From assembly GCF_000721935.1 (NCBI RefSeq), contig NZ_KL585427.1, positions 37,974 to 43,574 on the forward strand: a stretch of DNA of 5,601 bases, read 5' to 3'. Both the position numbers and the translations under genes were made by a program. The DNA comes from Streptomyces sp. NRRL WC-3549 (GTDB taxonomy: Bacteria; Actinomycetota; Actinomycetes; Streptomycetales; Streptomycetaceae). This document shows, one piece after another, positions 1-5,293 of the stretch; positions within the stretch are counted from its first letter, which is position 1, and each line of letters starts with the position of its first letter. The notes under the pieces were generated by a model that was not told the DNA's origin, ran no database searches, and saw only the letters and a program-made list of their open reading frames with translations.

Positions 1-2
1 GG

Positions 3-899
3 CTACTGCCAGTCCCCGTACTGGCCCACGGCGAGCAGCCGGTCCATGGCCTGCGGCGACCAGGTCTCCTCCGGGCAGGTGGCCGCACGGCGGGCCGGCC
101 TGGCCCGGAGCTCCTCCTGCCCCGGGAACAGCTCCAGGGACACCTGCCGGGCCGCGTCCACCACCAGCGGGGCGACCTTCTCCAGCGGGGACCAGGCGTC
201 TCCGACCAGGGAGATCGCGGCGACGGGCCCCTCGGGTCCGCGGACCGCGGTGGCGACGCACGCGATGTCGGGAAAGCACTCGCCGCGCTCGAAGGCGAGG
301 CCGTGGCGGCGCCGGATGCGGTTGAGCTCCTGGTGCAGGGTGCTGAGGTCGGCGATCGTACGCGGAGTCAGCCGGGTGATGGACCCGCCGGCCCGGGCCT
401 CCACGTCCTCCGGTTCGAGCCAGGCCAGCATGGCCTTGCCCAGGGCCGTCGAGTGGGCCGGTGCCCGGCCGCCGACCCGCGAGGGCACGGTGGCGGCGAA
501 CCTGCCGCCGGCCTTGTCGAGGTAGTGGATCTCCGCCCCGTCCAGGACGGCCAGGTGCACGACCATGCCGGTCCTGATCTGCAGGTGGTGCAGGCGGGCG
601 GCGGCGGCCTCGCGGATCCTGCTGTGCGCCCCGTCCCCGCCGCCGAACCCGAGGGCGCGGCGCCCGAGTCCGTACCCGAGCGCGGTGTGCTCCAGCCAGC
701 CCAGCCGTACGAGCTGGTCGAGGATGCGGTGCGCGGTGGACCGCGGAAGCCGCGTGCACCGGGACACCTCCTCCAGGGACAGCCGGGACGATCGCCCCTC
801 GAACGCGTCCATGATCAGCGTCACCCGCTCGACCATCGACGGTGGCAGCTCGCGACGGACCGGCGCGTGGGCGGCGGGGACATCATCGACAACCGTCAT
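3..899 (-). CDS. IclR-family transcriptional regulator
   Basis: This 298-residue protein is a probable cytoplasmic, ligand-responsive DNA-binding regulator. Residues 22-80 form the N-terminal winged helix-turn-helix: 'LSLEEVSRCTRLPRSTAHRI' (residues 40-59) is the helix-turn-helix, followed by the wing 'LGWLE...LG'. Residues 90-258 form the IclR effector-binding domain, with the family signature around 'RVGGRAPAHSTALGKAMLAW' (141-160), followed by 'ERGECFPDIACVATAV' and 'GPVAAISLVG'. Family members usually have about 250 residues; the surplus here is a 17-20 residue N-terminal lead and about 38 residues after the effector domain, of unknown role. The ATG at 899 is preceded by GGAGG five bases upstream, which supports this start. 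The stop lies three bases inside the window, so its own target genes may lie beyond the left edge. The effector cannot be named from sequence. The family call is firm. Confidence 0.93.
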   Translation of the reverse strand: MTVVDDVPAAHAPVRRELPPSMVERVTLIMDAFEGRSSRLSLEEVSRCTRLPRSTAHRILDQLVRLGWLEHTALGYGLGRRALGFGGGDGAHSRIREAAAARLHHLQIRTGMVVHLAVLDGAEIHYLDKAGGRFAATVPSRVGGRAPAHSTALGKAMLAWLEPEDVEARAGGSITRLTPRTIADLSTLHQELNRIRRRHGLAFERGECFPDIACVATAVRGPEGPVAAISLVGDAWSPLEKVAPLVVDAARQVSLELFPGQEELRARPARRAATCPEETWSPQAMDRLLAVGQYGDWQ

Positions 900-975
900 G
901 GGTGCCTCCAGTCACAGACTGAAATGAATTCTTGTTTTCCGGAATGTAACAGCGCCCTCCGAACCAAGAGAAGAG
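900..975 (-). promoter_or_regulatory. AT-rich upstream region of the IclR gene
   Basis: About 60 bases ahead of the IclR start are clearly richer in A and T than the rest of the window, as expected for a promoter. GGAGG at 902-908 is the ribosome binding site. On the minus strand TACATT (about 943-948) fits a TANNNT -10, but I see no good -35 at 17 bases. Two short palindromes, GAATTC (926-931) and TTCCGGAA (937-944), and a spaced ATTC/GAAT pair (928-931, 942-945) could be part of an autoregulatory IclR operator. The evidence for that is only their position and symmetry. Confidence 0.35.
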
Positions 976-1495
976 ATGTGCACCAGCTCTTTCCGCCGGC
1001 GTCCGACGGCGGCCGCCGTCCGCCCGCACGCGGCCACCACCGACCGGCAGCGGCCACCGGGCGGTCCGCGGCCCGGCGGGCGGGGCCGGTCCAGTCCGTC
1101 AGGGGCTCTCGCGCCGCGCCGACAACAGCCGTACCGACTGCGGTCCGGTGGCGACCCGGTGGGCGGGGAGCGCACCGGGGCCGCGGGAGGCGCGGCCGAC
1201 ACCGTGCGTGGCCAGGGCGACGGTGATGTGGGGGTGCCCGTCGGGCCGCGGTTCACGGGCGTGCGCGGCTCCGGTGAGCTCCTCGCCCGACCACGGCCGA
1301 ACCGCGAGCCCGATCGGCCGGGCCGCGGGCGGCTTCCAGGGCCTGCCGCGCGAGGGGGCCCGTTGCCGGCCGGGGCCACGTCACCCGTGCGTCAGGCACG
1401 TCCGAGGGCCGCCGGGCCGGGGAGCCGGCTCGCCGGGGCCCGTCGCGGCGTCGGACTCGTCGCGGAGGCGGGCGGGCGGGGCGCCCGTCCGGCCT
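976..1495. other. Gene-poor stretch between the XRE and IclR genes
   Basis: Apart from the GH2-like remnant at 1099-1320 I see no supported gene here. The open frames on both strands are rich in Arg, Pro, Gly and Ala, have no recognisable domain, and lack convincing ribosome binding sites. G/C-rich inverted stretches follow the XRE stop (for example GGGCGCCC near 1479-1486), but none is followed by a T-run on the minus strand, so I do not call a terminator. The region looks like decayed or scar DNA. Confidence 0.5.
1099..1320 (-). pseudogene. Remnant of the C-terminal end of a GH2 beta-galactosidase
   Basis: No intact gene is here, but minus-strand translation in one frame gives about 73 residues ending at TGA (1099-1101). 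They resemble the last part of GH2 (LacZ-type) beta-galactosidases. The fragment reads 'RPIGLAVRPWSGEELTGAAH' and then 'THGVGRASRGPGALPAHRV'. In actinobacterial LacZ-type enzymes the last domain has a '[TA]xEEL..A.H' segment followed by 'HGLG.ASCGPGVLP.[YH]R'. Here the usual Cys before GPG appears as Arg. Third codon positions are mostly G or C, as in real coding DNA. There is no start codon with an RBS, and the frame upstream (about 1321-1380) looks like noise, so this is a 3' fragment left after deletion. It is inferred from motif memory and needs a search. It could also be a short unrelated open stretch. Confidence 0.5.
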
Positions 1496-2736
1496 TCAGG
1501 CCGATTCCGGTTCCGGGGCCTGCTGGATCTCCTCGCCCGAGAGGCTTTCGGCGGCGGCGCGCCACACCTCCGCGCTGAGGTCGGGCATGCGCGCCATCTG
1601 GACCTCGGCGGCCAGCTCGCGCAGGCGGCGCCCCGCCGGTCGCCGGCGGGCCGCGAGCATCTCACGCAGCGTCTTGAAGCGGACCAGGTCCCGGAACTCC
1701 AGGAGGTTCGCCTCGCCCGCGATGCTGTCCACGAGGTGCGCGGCTTGCTCCGCGTCTCCCTGGTGGTAGCTCAACTGGGCCTTCAGCAGCGTCATCTCCT
1801 GCACGTGCCGGGACACACCGGTGAGCTGGAGGGCCGGCTCCACCTCCGCCAGGAAGACCTGGGCCTCCTGCACCCGGGGCGGCATGGCCTGGAGCGCCAG
1901 GGAGGCGGCTGCCAGCCGCAGACCCGGACCAGGTCCTCGGGACTGGCCAGGGCCGCGAGTGCGGCCTGCATGTACTCGTGCGCCCTGTCGGGGCTGCCCC
2001 GGCGGATGCTGACGGTGGAGGCCGTCCAGTAGGCCTCCGCCGCGAGCGCGCCCGTGTCACGCGGCAAGGTCTCGCACGTCTCGGCGCTGAGCTTGGCGGC
2101 TTCGGTCAGATTGCCCAGCTCGGCCTCGGCGGAGATGAGGAGCAGTTTGATCCGGACCAGGTCCGTCGCCAGCACGCGCAGTTGGTGGCGGCGGCTGAGG
2201 TCCAGCGCCTCGCGCGCGGCCCGCCGGGTCTCCTCCAGGTCCCCCAGGTTGCGGCTGCACCGGGCGATGCGTTGCAGGACATGGACCTGAAGGGTCGGGC
2301 GGTTGAGTTCCCGGCTCACCTCCGCGAGCTTGCCCAGGACCTTCCACTCCTCCTCGAAGTCGCCCAGCGCCGCGTGCTGACGGGCGAAGAGGGCCAGGGC
2401 TTCCCAGCGCGTCGTCTCGCTCACCTCCGCGACGTCGTTCAGCGCGGCCGCGAGGAAGTCCCGGATCTCCGTGTCACGCTCACCGTCCGAGCGCGAGGAG
2501 AGCGTCATGACGAGATCGGCGAGATCGTCCTCGGAGTGCTCCGTGAAGCTCTCGATCGGGACACCGAGCCGTTCGGCGAGGTAGGTCACAGCCCTGTCCG
2601 TGGGGCGCCGCGCCCCTGATTCGAGCCGGGACAGATAGGCGGCCGACATCCCGGTCCCCGTCAACTCCGACTGCGACTTGCCTTGTTGGAGCCTCAGTTG
2701 CCGCAAGCGTCGACCGAAGCTCGGTTGTTCCAGCAT
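1496..2736 (-). pseudogene. XRE-family regulator with TPR-like C-terminal region, split by a frameshift
   Basis: The first frame (ATG at 2736) begins with an XRE helix-turn-helix, residues 7-64: 'FGRRLRQLRLQQGKSQSEL' leads into 'SAAYLSRLESGARRPT', the usual recognition-helix signature. Residues 105 onward are a chain of paired helices (for example 'ALGDFEEEWKVLGKLAEVSR' and 'LGDLEETRRAAREALDLSRR') of TPR type, as in peptide-sensing or cytoplasmic sensor regulators. After about residue 272 ('SPEDLVRV', near 1921) the frame turns into Arg/Pro/Trp-rich noise and stops at 1792. The helical sequence continues one frame over as 'LRLAAASLALQAMPPRVQEA' down to the TGA at 1496. Joined, the protein would be about 413 residues, a normal size. 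One missing base explains the break. There is no slippery heptamer, so programmed frameshifting is unlikely; sequencing error or true mutation remain. AAGGA lies 12 bases before the ATG. If really broken, the DNA-binding domain could still be made without the last third of the sensor. Confidence 0.82.
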
Positions 2737-2838
2737 GATGGGCCGCCGTCCTTGAGGGTCTCGACTCCAAGCGCCACAGGACGTCCCGCACAGAACGCCC
2801 GATGGGGGGCCGCAGAAGCGGCACCCCCACCGACCAAA

Positions 2839-2877
2839 AGTCTGTCAAAAGTTGCCTCAATCGGCAAGCCTTGAGCG
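2839..2877 (-). promoter_or_regulatory. Operator-like site and weak promoter before the XRE gene
   Basis: Plus-strand bases 2863-2873 (GGCAAGCCTTG) are an exact copy of the 11-base core of the operator array at 3179-3189. On the minus strand the same bases supply TTGCCG (2867-2862) as a possible -35, then 17 bases, then CAGACT (2844-2839) as a weak -10. The spacing from core to -10 equals that at the small-gene promoter. This would give a leader of about 95 bases to the XRE ATG. TTGCC/GGCAA arms (2853-2867) add local dyad symmetry. The core repeat is seen directly; promoter activity and XRE binding are inferred. Confidence 0.42.
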
Positions 2878-3048
2878 CACCTGAGCGCCTACGGCCAGTC
2901 GATGGGGGCGACCGTCGACTGCGATGGGGGCGACCGTCGACTGGTCGCCCGACGCGGCGAGCTCCACCGAGGAGCCGGCGGAGAAGTTGCCGGCCACAAG
3001 AAGGACGGAGAACGCGAAGGCGGCAAGAGCGCCGGTCAGAACCTTCAT
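2857..3048 (-). CDS. Small putative exported peptide upstream of the XRE/TPR regulator
   Basis: As it stands this frame encodes 63 residues. The ATG at 3048 is chosen over one 54 bases further upstream because a GGGGG stretch lies about 10 bases before it and because 'MKVLTGALAAFAFSVLLVAG' is an ideal start of an export signal: one Lys, then a hydrophobic core to about residue 20. The rest is 'NFSAGSSVELAASGDQSTVAPI', polar and small-residue rich, with possible Ala/Ser-type cleavage sites. After 'API' (position 42) the sequence is Arg-rich and unlike the rest. A 22-bp tandem duplication (2900-2943) starts just there. With a single copy the frame would read APIDWP and stop at TAG (2891-2889), giving a 45-residue precursor. 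The gene lies 120 bases upstream of, and on the same strand as, the XRE regulator, so a pheromone precursor is an attractive guess. It could instead be an unrelated small secreted protein. I know no named family for it. Confidence 0.6.
   Translation of the reverse strand: MKVLTGALAAFAFSVLLVAGNFSAGSSVELAASGDQSTVAPIAVDGRPHRLAVGAQVRSRLAD
2900..2943. repeat. Perfect 22-bp tandem duplication in the small peptide gene
   Basis: Bases 2900-2921 and 2922-2943 are identical 22-base units (beginning CGATGGGGGCG and ending GTCGACTG) placed head to tail. As 22 is not a multiple of three, the second copy shifts the frame of the small gene. Removing one copy joins the frame to ATC GAC TGG CCG TAG. Replication slippage or a recent duplication would explain it; an assembly artefact is possible. 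Confidence 0.95.
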
Positions 3049-3154
3049 GATGCATAACCCCCAGTTGATACACACGGACGCGGACACCGTAGACGCGATC
3101 ACCGTTGATCACCCCCCAGCCATCGGGCGGACACTCACCCGCTCGACGCCCCTG

Positions 3155-3183
3155 ACACTAATGTCCGGCGGCGGCTTTGGCAA
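3155..3183 (-). promoter_or_regulatory. Candidate promoter of the small peptide gene
   Basis: On the minus strand TTGCCA (3183-3178) is followed after exactly 17 bases by TAGTGT (3160-3155). This fits a housekeeping-type promoter: TTGACA with one change, and a TAGNNT -10 often seen in streptomycetes. Transcription would start near 3148, leaving about 100 bases of leader before the ATG at 3048. The -35 lies inside the first half-site of the operator array, so a protein bound there would directly affect polymerase. Confidence 0.5.
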
Positions 3184-3212
3184 GCCTTGCCAAGCTTTGG
3201 CAAGGCTTGGCG
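3177..3212. promoter_or_regulatory. Array of inverted TTGGCAAG half-sites (candidate operator)
   Basis: On the plus strand the order is TTGGCAAG (3177-3184), C, CTTGCCAA (3186-3193), GCT, TTGGCAAG (3197-3204), G, CTTGG (3206-3210). The first pair is a perfect 8-base dyad with a one-base centre. The inner pair extends to a perfect 13-base dyad (3181-3193 with 3197-3209) around a three-base centre. Regular half-sites overlapping a -35 suggest cooperative binding of a dimeric regulator, most simply the XRE protein encoded downstream. It could also form a hairpin, but no T-run follows on the minus strand. Confidence 0.6.
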
Positions 3213-3241
3213 TTCACCTCAGCTCAACCGTCAGGACACAA

Positions 3242-3287
3242 CCCCCGCACCCCCCGTACACCCCGTCTCCGCCCCCGGTGCACCCCC
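3242..3287 (-). other. G-quadruplex-prone tract downstream of the flavoprotein gene
   Basis: The minus strand, and so the operon transcript, has five runs of four to six G (opposite C-runs at 3242-3246, 3250-3255, 3261-3264, 3272-3276 and 3283-3287) separated by loops of 3, 5, 7 and 6 bases. This satisfies the usual G4 motif with four-layer runs. It begins about 30 bases past the flavoprotein stop. A role in 3' end stability or transcription pausing is only inferred. Confidence 0.45.
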
Positions 3288-3315
3288 TGGTCGGGGATGT
3301 CACGGTTCACCGGGG
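3273..3315 (-). terminator. Candidate branched hairpin at the end of the ligase/flavoprotein operon
   Basis: Immediately after the flavoprotein stop codon, CCCCGGTG and CACCGGGG (3308-3315 with 3273-3280) form a perfect 8-base outer stem. Inside it CCCC (3284-3287) pairs with GGGG (3293-3296) around a 5-base loop. No T-run follows, so it is not a classical intrinsic terminator; G/C-rich hairpins without T-runs are proposed to act as terminators in actinomycetes. It shares G-runs with the G4 tract, so the two folds compete. Confidence 0.35.
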
Positions 3316-4017
3316 TCACGGGTAGAGCCGCCGTGCGTAGCCGGGACCGTACCGCTCTTCCAGCGCCTGGAGAGGTACGTCGGTCCACTCGGTGGCCTTC
3401 GCGATCCGCGCCCTCGACGGGGCGGCGTCCGGAGCCCAGGAATCCGGGTCCCACACCGCTCCGCGCATGAAGGACTTGGCGCAGTGGAAGTATGCCTCCT
3501 GGACATCCACCACGAGCGCCAGCGCCGGCCGGTTCCCCTTGACGACCATCCGGTCGAGGAGCCACGGGGAACGCACCAGCCGGGCGCGGCCGTTGACCCG
3601 CAGCGTGTCCCCCCTGCCGGGGATGACGAAGACCATCCCCACGTGCGGGTTCTGCAGTACGTTGAGCCAGCTGTCGAGCCTGCGGTTGCCCGGTCGGTCG
3701 GGGACCGCGAGGGTCGAGTCGTCGAGGACATGGACGAAGCCCGGCGGGTCCCCCTTCGGGGAGACGTCACAGGTGCCGTCCGCGGCAGCCGTCGCGACGA
3801 AGCACAGCGGCGTGTGCCGGATCCACTCCCGTTCGAACTCCCGCAGCACCGGCGACGCCTTGCTGAAGACCACCGGGCTGGGGTCGCCGATCAGGCTCAG
3901 CAGCTCCTCCCGCGTGGTGATCTCCGTGTGGTCGCCAAAGGCGGACGGGCCCGCCCCCTCGGCGACGCGTCCGGCGGACGGGCGTCCCGTGTCCGGAGCG
4001 GGTTCACTCGGTGGCAT
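3316..4017 (-). CDS. PPOX-class FMN-dependent flavoprotein (MSMEG_1061/DR2398-like)
   Basis: This 233-residue protein has the split-barrel fold of the pyridoxamine 5'-phosphate oxidase superfamily. Visible motifs are 'FVATAAADGTCDVSPKGDPP' (73-92), 'LAVPDRPGNRRLDSWLNVLQ' (103-122), 'NPHVGMVFVIPGRGDTLRVN' (123-142) and 'PALALVVDVQEAYFHCAKSF' (164-183). These match the subgroup of about 200-220 residues annotated as 'PPOX class FMN-dependent flavoprotein', whose members bind FMN and whose substrates are mostly unknown; it should not be called PdxH. The first 28 residues are a loose Pro/Ala/Gly-rich lead. The ATG at 4017 is supported by GGAGG nine bases upstream and no better in-frame start. It overlaps the ATP-grasp stop by 14 bases, which implies co-transcription and probably translational coupling. 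In this setting it may oxidise or reduce a product of the ligases, but that is inference. Confidence 0.88.
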   Translation of the reverse strand: MPPSEPAPDTGRPSAGRVAEGAGPSAFGDHTEITTREELLSLIGDPSPVVFSKASPVLREFEREWIRHTPLCFVATAAADGTCDVSPKGDPPGFVHVLDDSTLAVPDRPGNRRLDSWLNVLQNPHVGMVFVIPGRGDTLRVNGRARLVRSPWLLDRMVVKGNRPALALVVDVQEAYFHCAKSFMRGAVWDPDSWAPDAAPSRARIAKATEWTDVPLQALEERYGPGYARRLYP

Positions 4018-5248
4018 CGGCGGGCACCTCCGTCCGGATGACCACGGCCGCGCAGGTCTTCTCGCACAGGGCGAGGGCCGCGTCCGCGTCCTCTGCCACG
4101 GCGACGACCTGGCCCAGGCGGTCCCAGCTCGACCTGAGCGGCTGTACGGTGTCGCCCACGTGGGCCGACAGGGCGACGTCCAGGACGCCCTCCGGTTCCC
4201 GGGCCTCCGCGAGCCCCTCGATCGCGGTCACGGTCCCCGGCTCCGCACTCAGGAAGCGGGTGGCCGCGCCCTGCCGCAGTCCGGGCCGGGCCGTCAGCGG
4301 CGGCAGGGTCCCGCTCTGCCACGCCACCGTGTACAACTCCACGTCGAACCCGTACGCCGCTTCGACCAGGTCCCTGATCCGGTCACCGCCCGGGCGGTTG
4401 TGGGACTCGATCACACGCGGGCCCCGCACCGAGAGCCGCACCTCGGTGTGGCTCGGCCCCTGCCCGAGGCCGATCGCGTCGAGGAACGTGGTCACACAGG
4501 CCTCGACCTCCTGGGCGGCTCCCGGGGCCAGCCTCGCCGGGACGACATGGCCGAGCTCCACGAAATGGTCGGACGTCAGCTTCTCCGTGACCGACACGAT
4601 GACGTGGCGCCCGTCGAACGTGAACGCCTCCACGGAGAACTCGGGCCCGTCGACGAATTCCTCCATGAGGAACCGGTCGATGGGGAAGGCCGTCGCGAAC
4701 TGGTGATCCACCCCGCGCAGTCGGTTCAACGTCGCCCAGGCGTCGTCGAGTTGCCCTTCGTCCTCGACCAGTTGCAGGCCGAGACTGGCGATTCCGTCAA
4801 TCGGCTTCACGATGAACGGATAACCGTGCTCCGCGCCGAACTCCTCCATGCCCGCACGGTCGGTGACCTCCTTCGCGGCGACGGTGACGTGCGGTGCCGC
4901 GGACTCCAGATGGCGGCGCATGCTGAGCTTGTCCCGCAGCAGCAGGGCGACCTCATGGGGGACGCCGCCGAGCCCGAGCAGATCGCTGATCCGCGCGGCC
5001 GGCTCCACCCCGGCCTCGTTGGTCGTGGTCACGCTCGTGAAGCCGTACACGCGGTGTGCCGCGGTGATCAGCGGCTCCAGTACGTCCCAGCGCGTGTAGT
5101 CGATCAGCAGCGCGGCGTCGACCTCGGCCGCGTGCTCCGCCAGGAACAGCTCGGGCCGCTGGAGGAAGACGACGCCGAGGCCCTGCGCCTTCGCTTTGCG
5201 GACGTTCTCGATCCGACCGCCGACGATCAGGACGTATTGCCGGGACAT
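4004..5248 (-). CDS. ATP-grasp domain carboxylate-amine ligase
   Basis: This 414-residue protein is a probable cytoplasmic ligase that activates a carboxylate as an acyl phosphate and joins it to an amine. An N-terminal Rossmann-like domain (1-100: 'YVLIVGGRIENVRKAKAQGL', later 'TTTNEAGVEPAARISDLLGL') precedes the ATP-grasp fold. ATP-site residues include K107 in 'RDKLSMRRHLE' and K148 in 'FIVKPIDGIASLG'; the hinge is 'MEEFVDGPEFSVE' (195-207). The metal and phosphate site is 'HTEVRL' (E269, R271) plus 'VIESHNRPGGDRI' (E281, N284, R285). The last 90 residues ('TRFLSAEPGTVTAIEGLAEA' onward) look like the C-terminal domain of L-amino-acid-ligase-type enzymes. All key residues are present, so it should be active. 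AAGGAG lies four bases before the ATG at 5248, which fixes the start. The preceding gene ends 45 bases upstream; the flavoprotein gene overlaps the 3' end. Substrates cannot be read from sequence. Confidence 0.9.
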   Translation of the reverse strand: MSRQYVLIVGGRIENVRKAKAQGLGVVFLQRPELFLAEHAAEVDAALLIDYTRWDVLEPLITAAHRVYGFTSVTTTNEAGVEPAARISDLLGLGGVPHEVALLLRDKLSMRRHLESAAPHVTVAAKEVTDRAGMEEFGAEHGYPFIVKPIDGIASLGLQLVEDEGQLDDAWATLNRLRGVDHQFATAFPIDRFLMEEFVDGPEFSVEAFTFDGRHVIVSVTEKLTSDHFVELGHVVPARLAPGAAQEVEACVTTFLDAIGLGQGPSHTEVRLSVRGPRVIESHNRPGGDRIRDLVEAAYGFDVELYTVAWQSGTLPPLTARPGLRQGAATRFLSAEPGTVTAIEGLAEAREPEGVLDVALSAHVGDTVQPLRSSWDRLGQVVAVAEDADAALALCEKTCAAVVIRTEVPADATE

Positions 5249-5293
5249 GAGGCTCCTTCGAAGCTGGGGAAAGTGAGGACCGCGCTGTGCGCT

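Noticed and set aside
303..1226. Long plus-strand open frame of 307 codons opposite the IclR gene
   Set aside because: It is antisense to a clear IclR gene, is low in complexity and Arg/Gly/Pro-rich, and has no domain or ribosome binding site. Long shadows are normal at this G+C content.
912..1379. Minus-strand open frame of 155 codons between the IclR and XRE genes
   Set aside because: It is Arg/Pro/Gly-rich noise in a different frame from the GH2-like remnant and has no start context. It also runs through the probable IclR promoter.
1910..1930. Programmed -1 ribosomal frameshift in the XRE gene
   Set aside because: There is no slippery heptamer, and such regulators are not known to use recoding. 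Mutation or sequence error is simpler.
1148..2032. Plus-strand open frame of 294 codons spanning the GH2 remnant and the end of the XRE gene
   Set aside because: Its sequence mirrors the helical minus-strand protein and has no recognisable fold; its codon positions fit an antisense frame.
1978..2619. Plus-strand open frame of 213 codons within the XRE gene
   Set aside because: It is the mirror of the XRE/TPR coding sequence, which has a firm helix-turn-helix and TPR-like repeats on the other strand.
2843..2848. Perfect TTGACA -35 hexamer on the minus strand before the XRE gene
   Set aside because: At 17-18 bases downstream the sequence is GGTGCC/GTGCCG, with no -10 resemblance. The overlapping TTGCCG-17-CAGACT pair fits better because it matches the geometry of the other promoter.
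2900..2943. Tandem repeat considered as a minimal CRISPR or VNTR array
   Set aside because: There are only two adjacent units with no spacer; a simple duplication explains it.
3177..3212. Strong dyad considered as a rho-independent terminator of the flavoprotein operon
   Set aside because: No T-run follows on the minus strand, the half-sites repeat more than a hairpin needs, and a promoter -35 is embedded in it, so an operator is the better reading.
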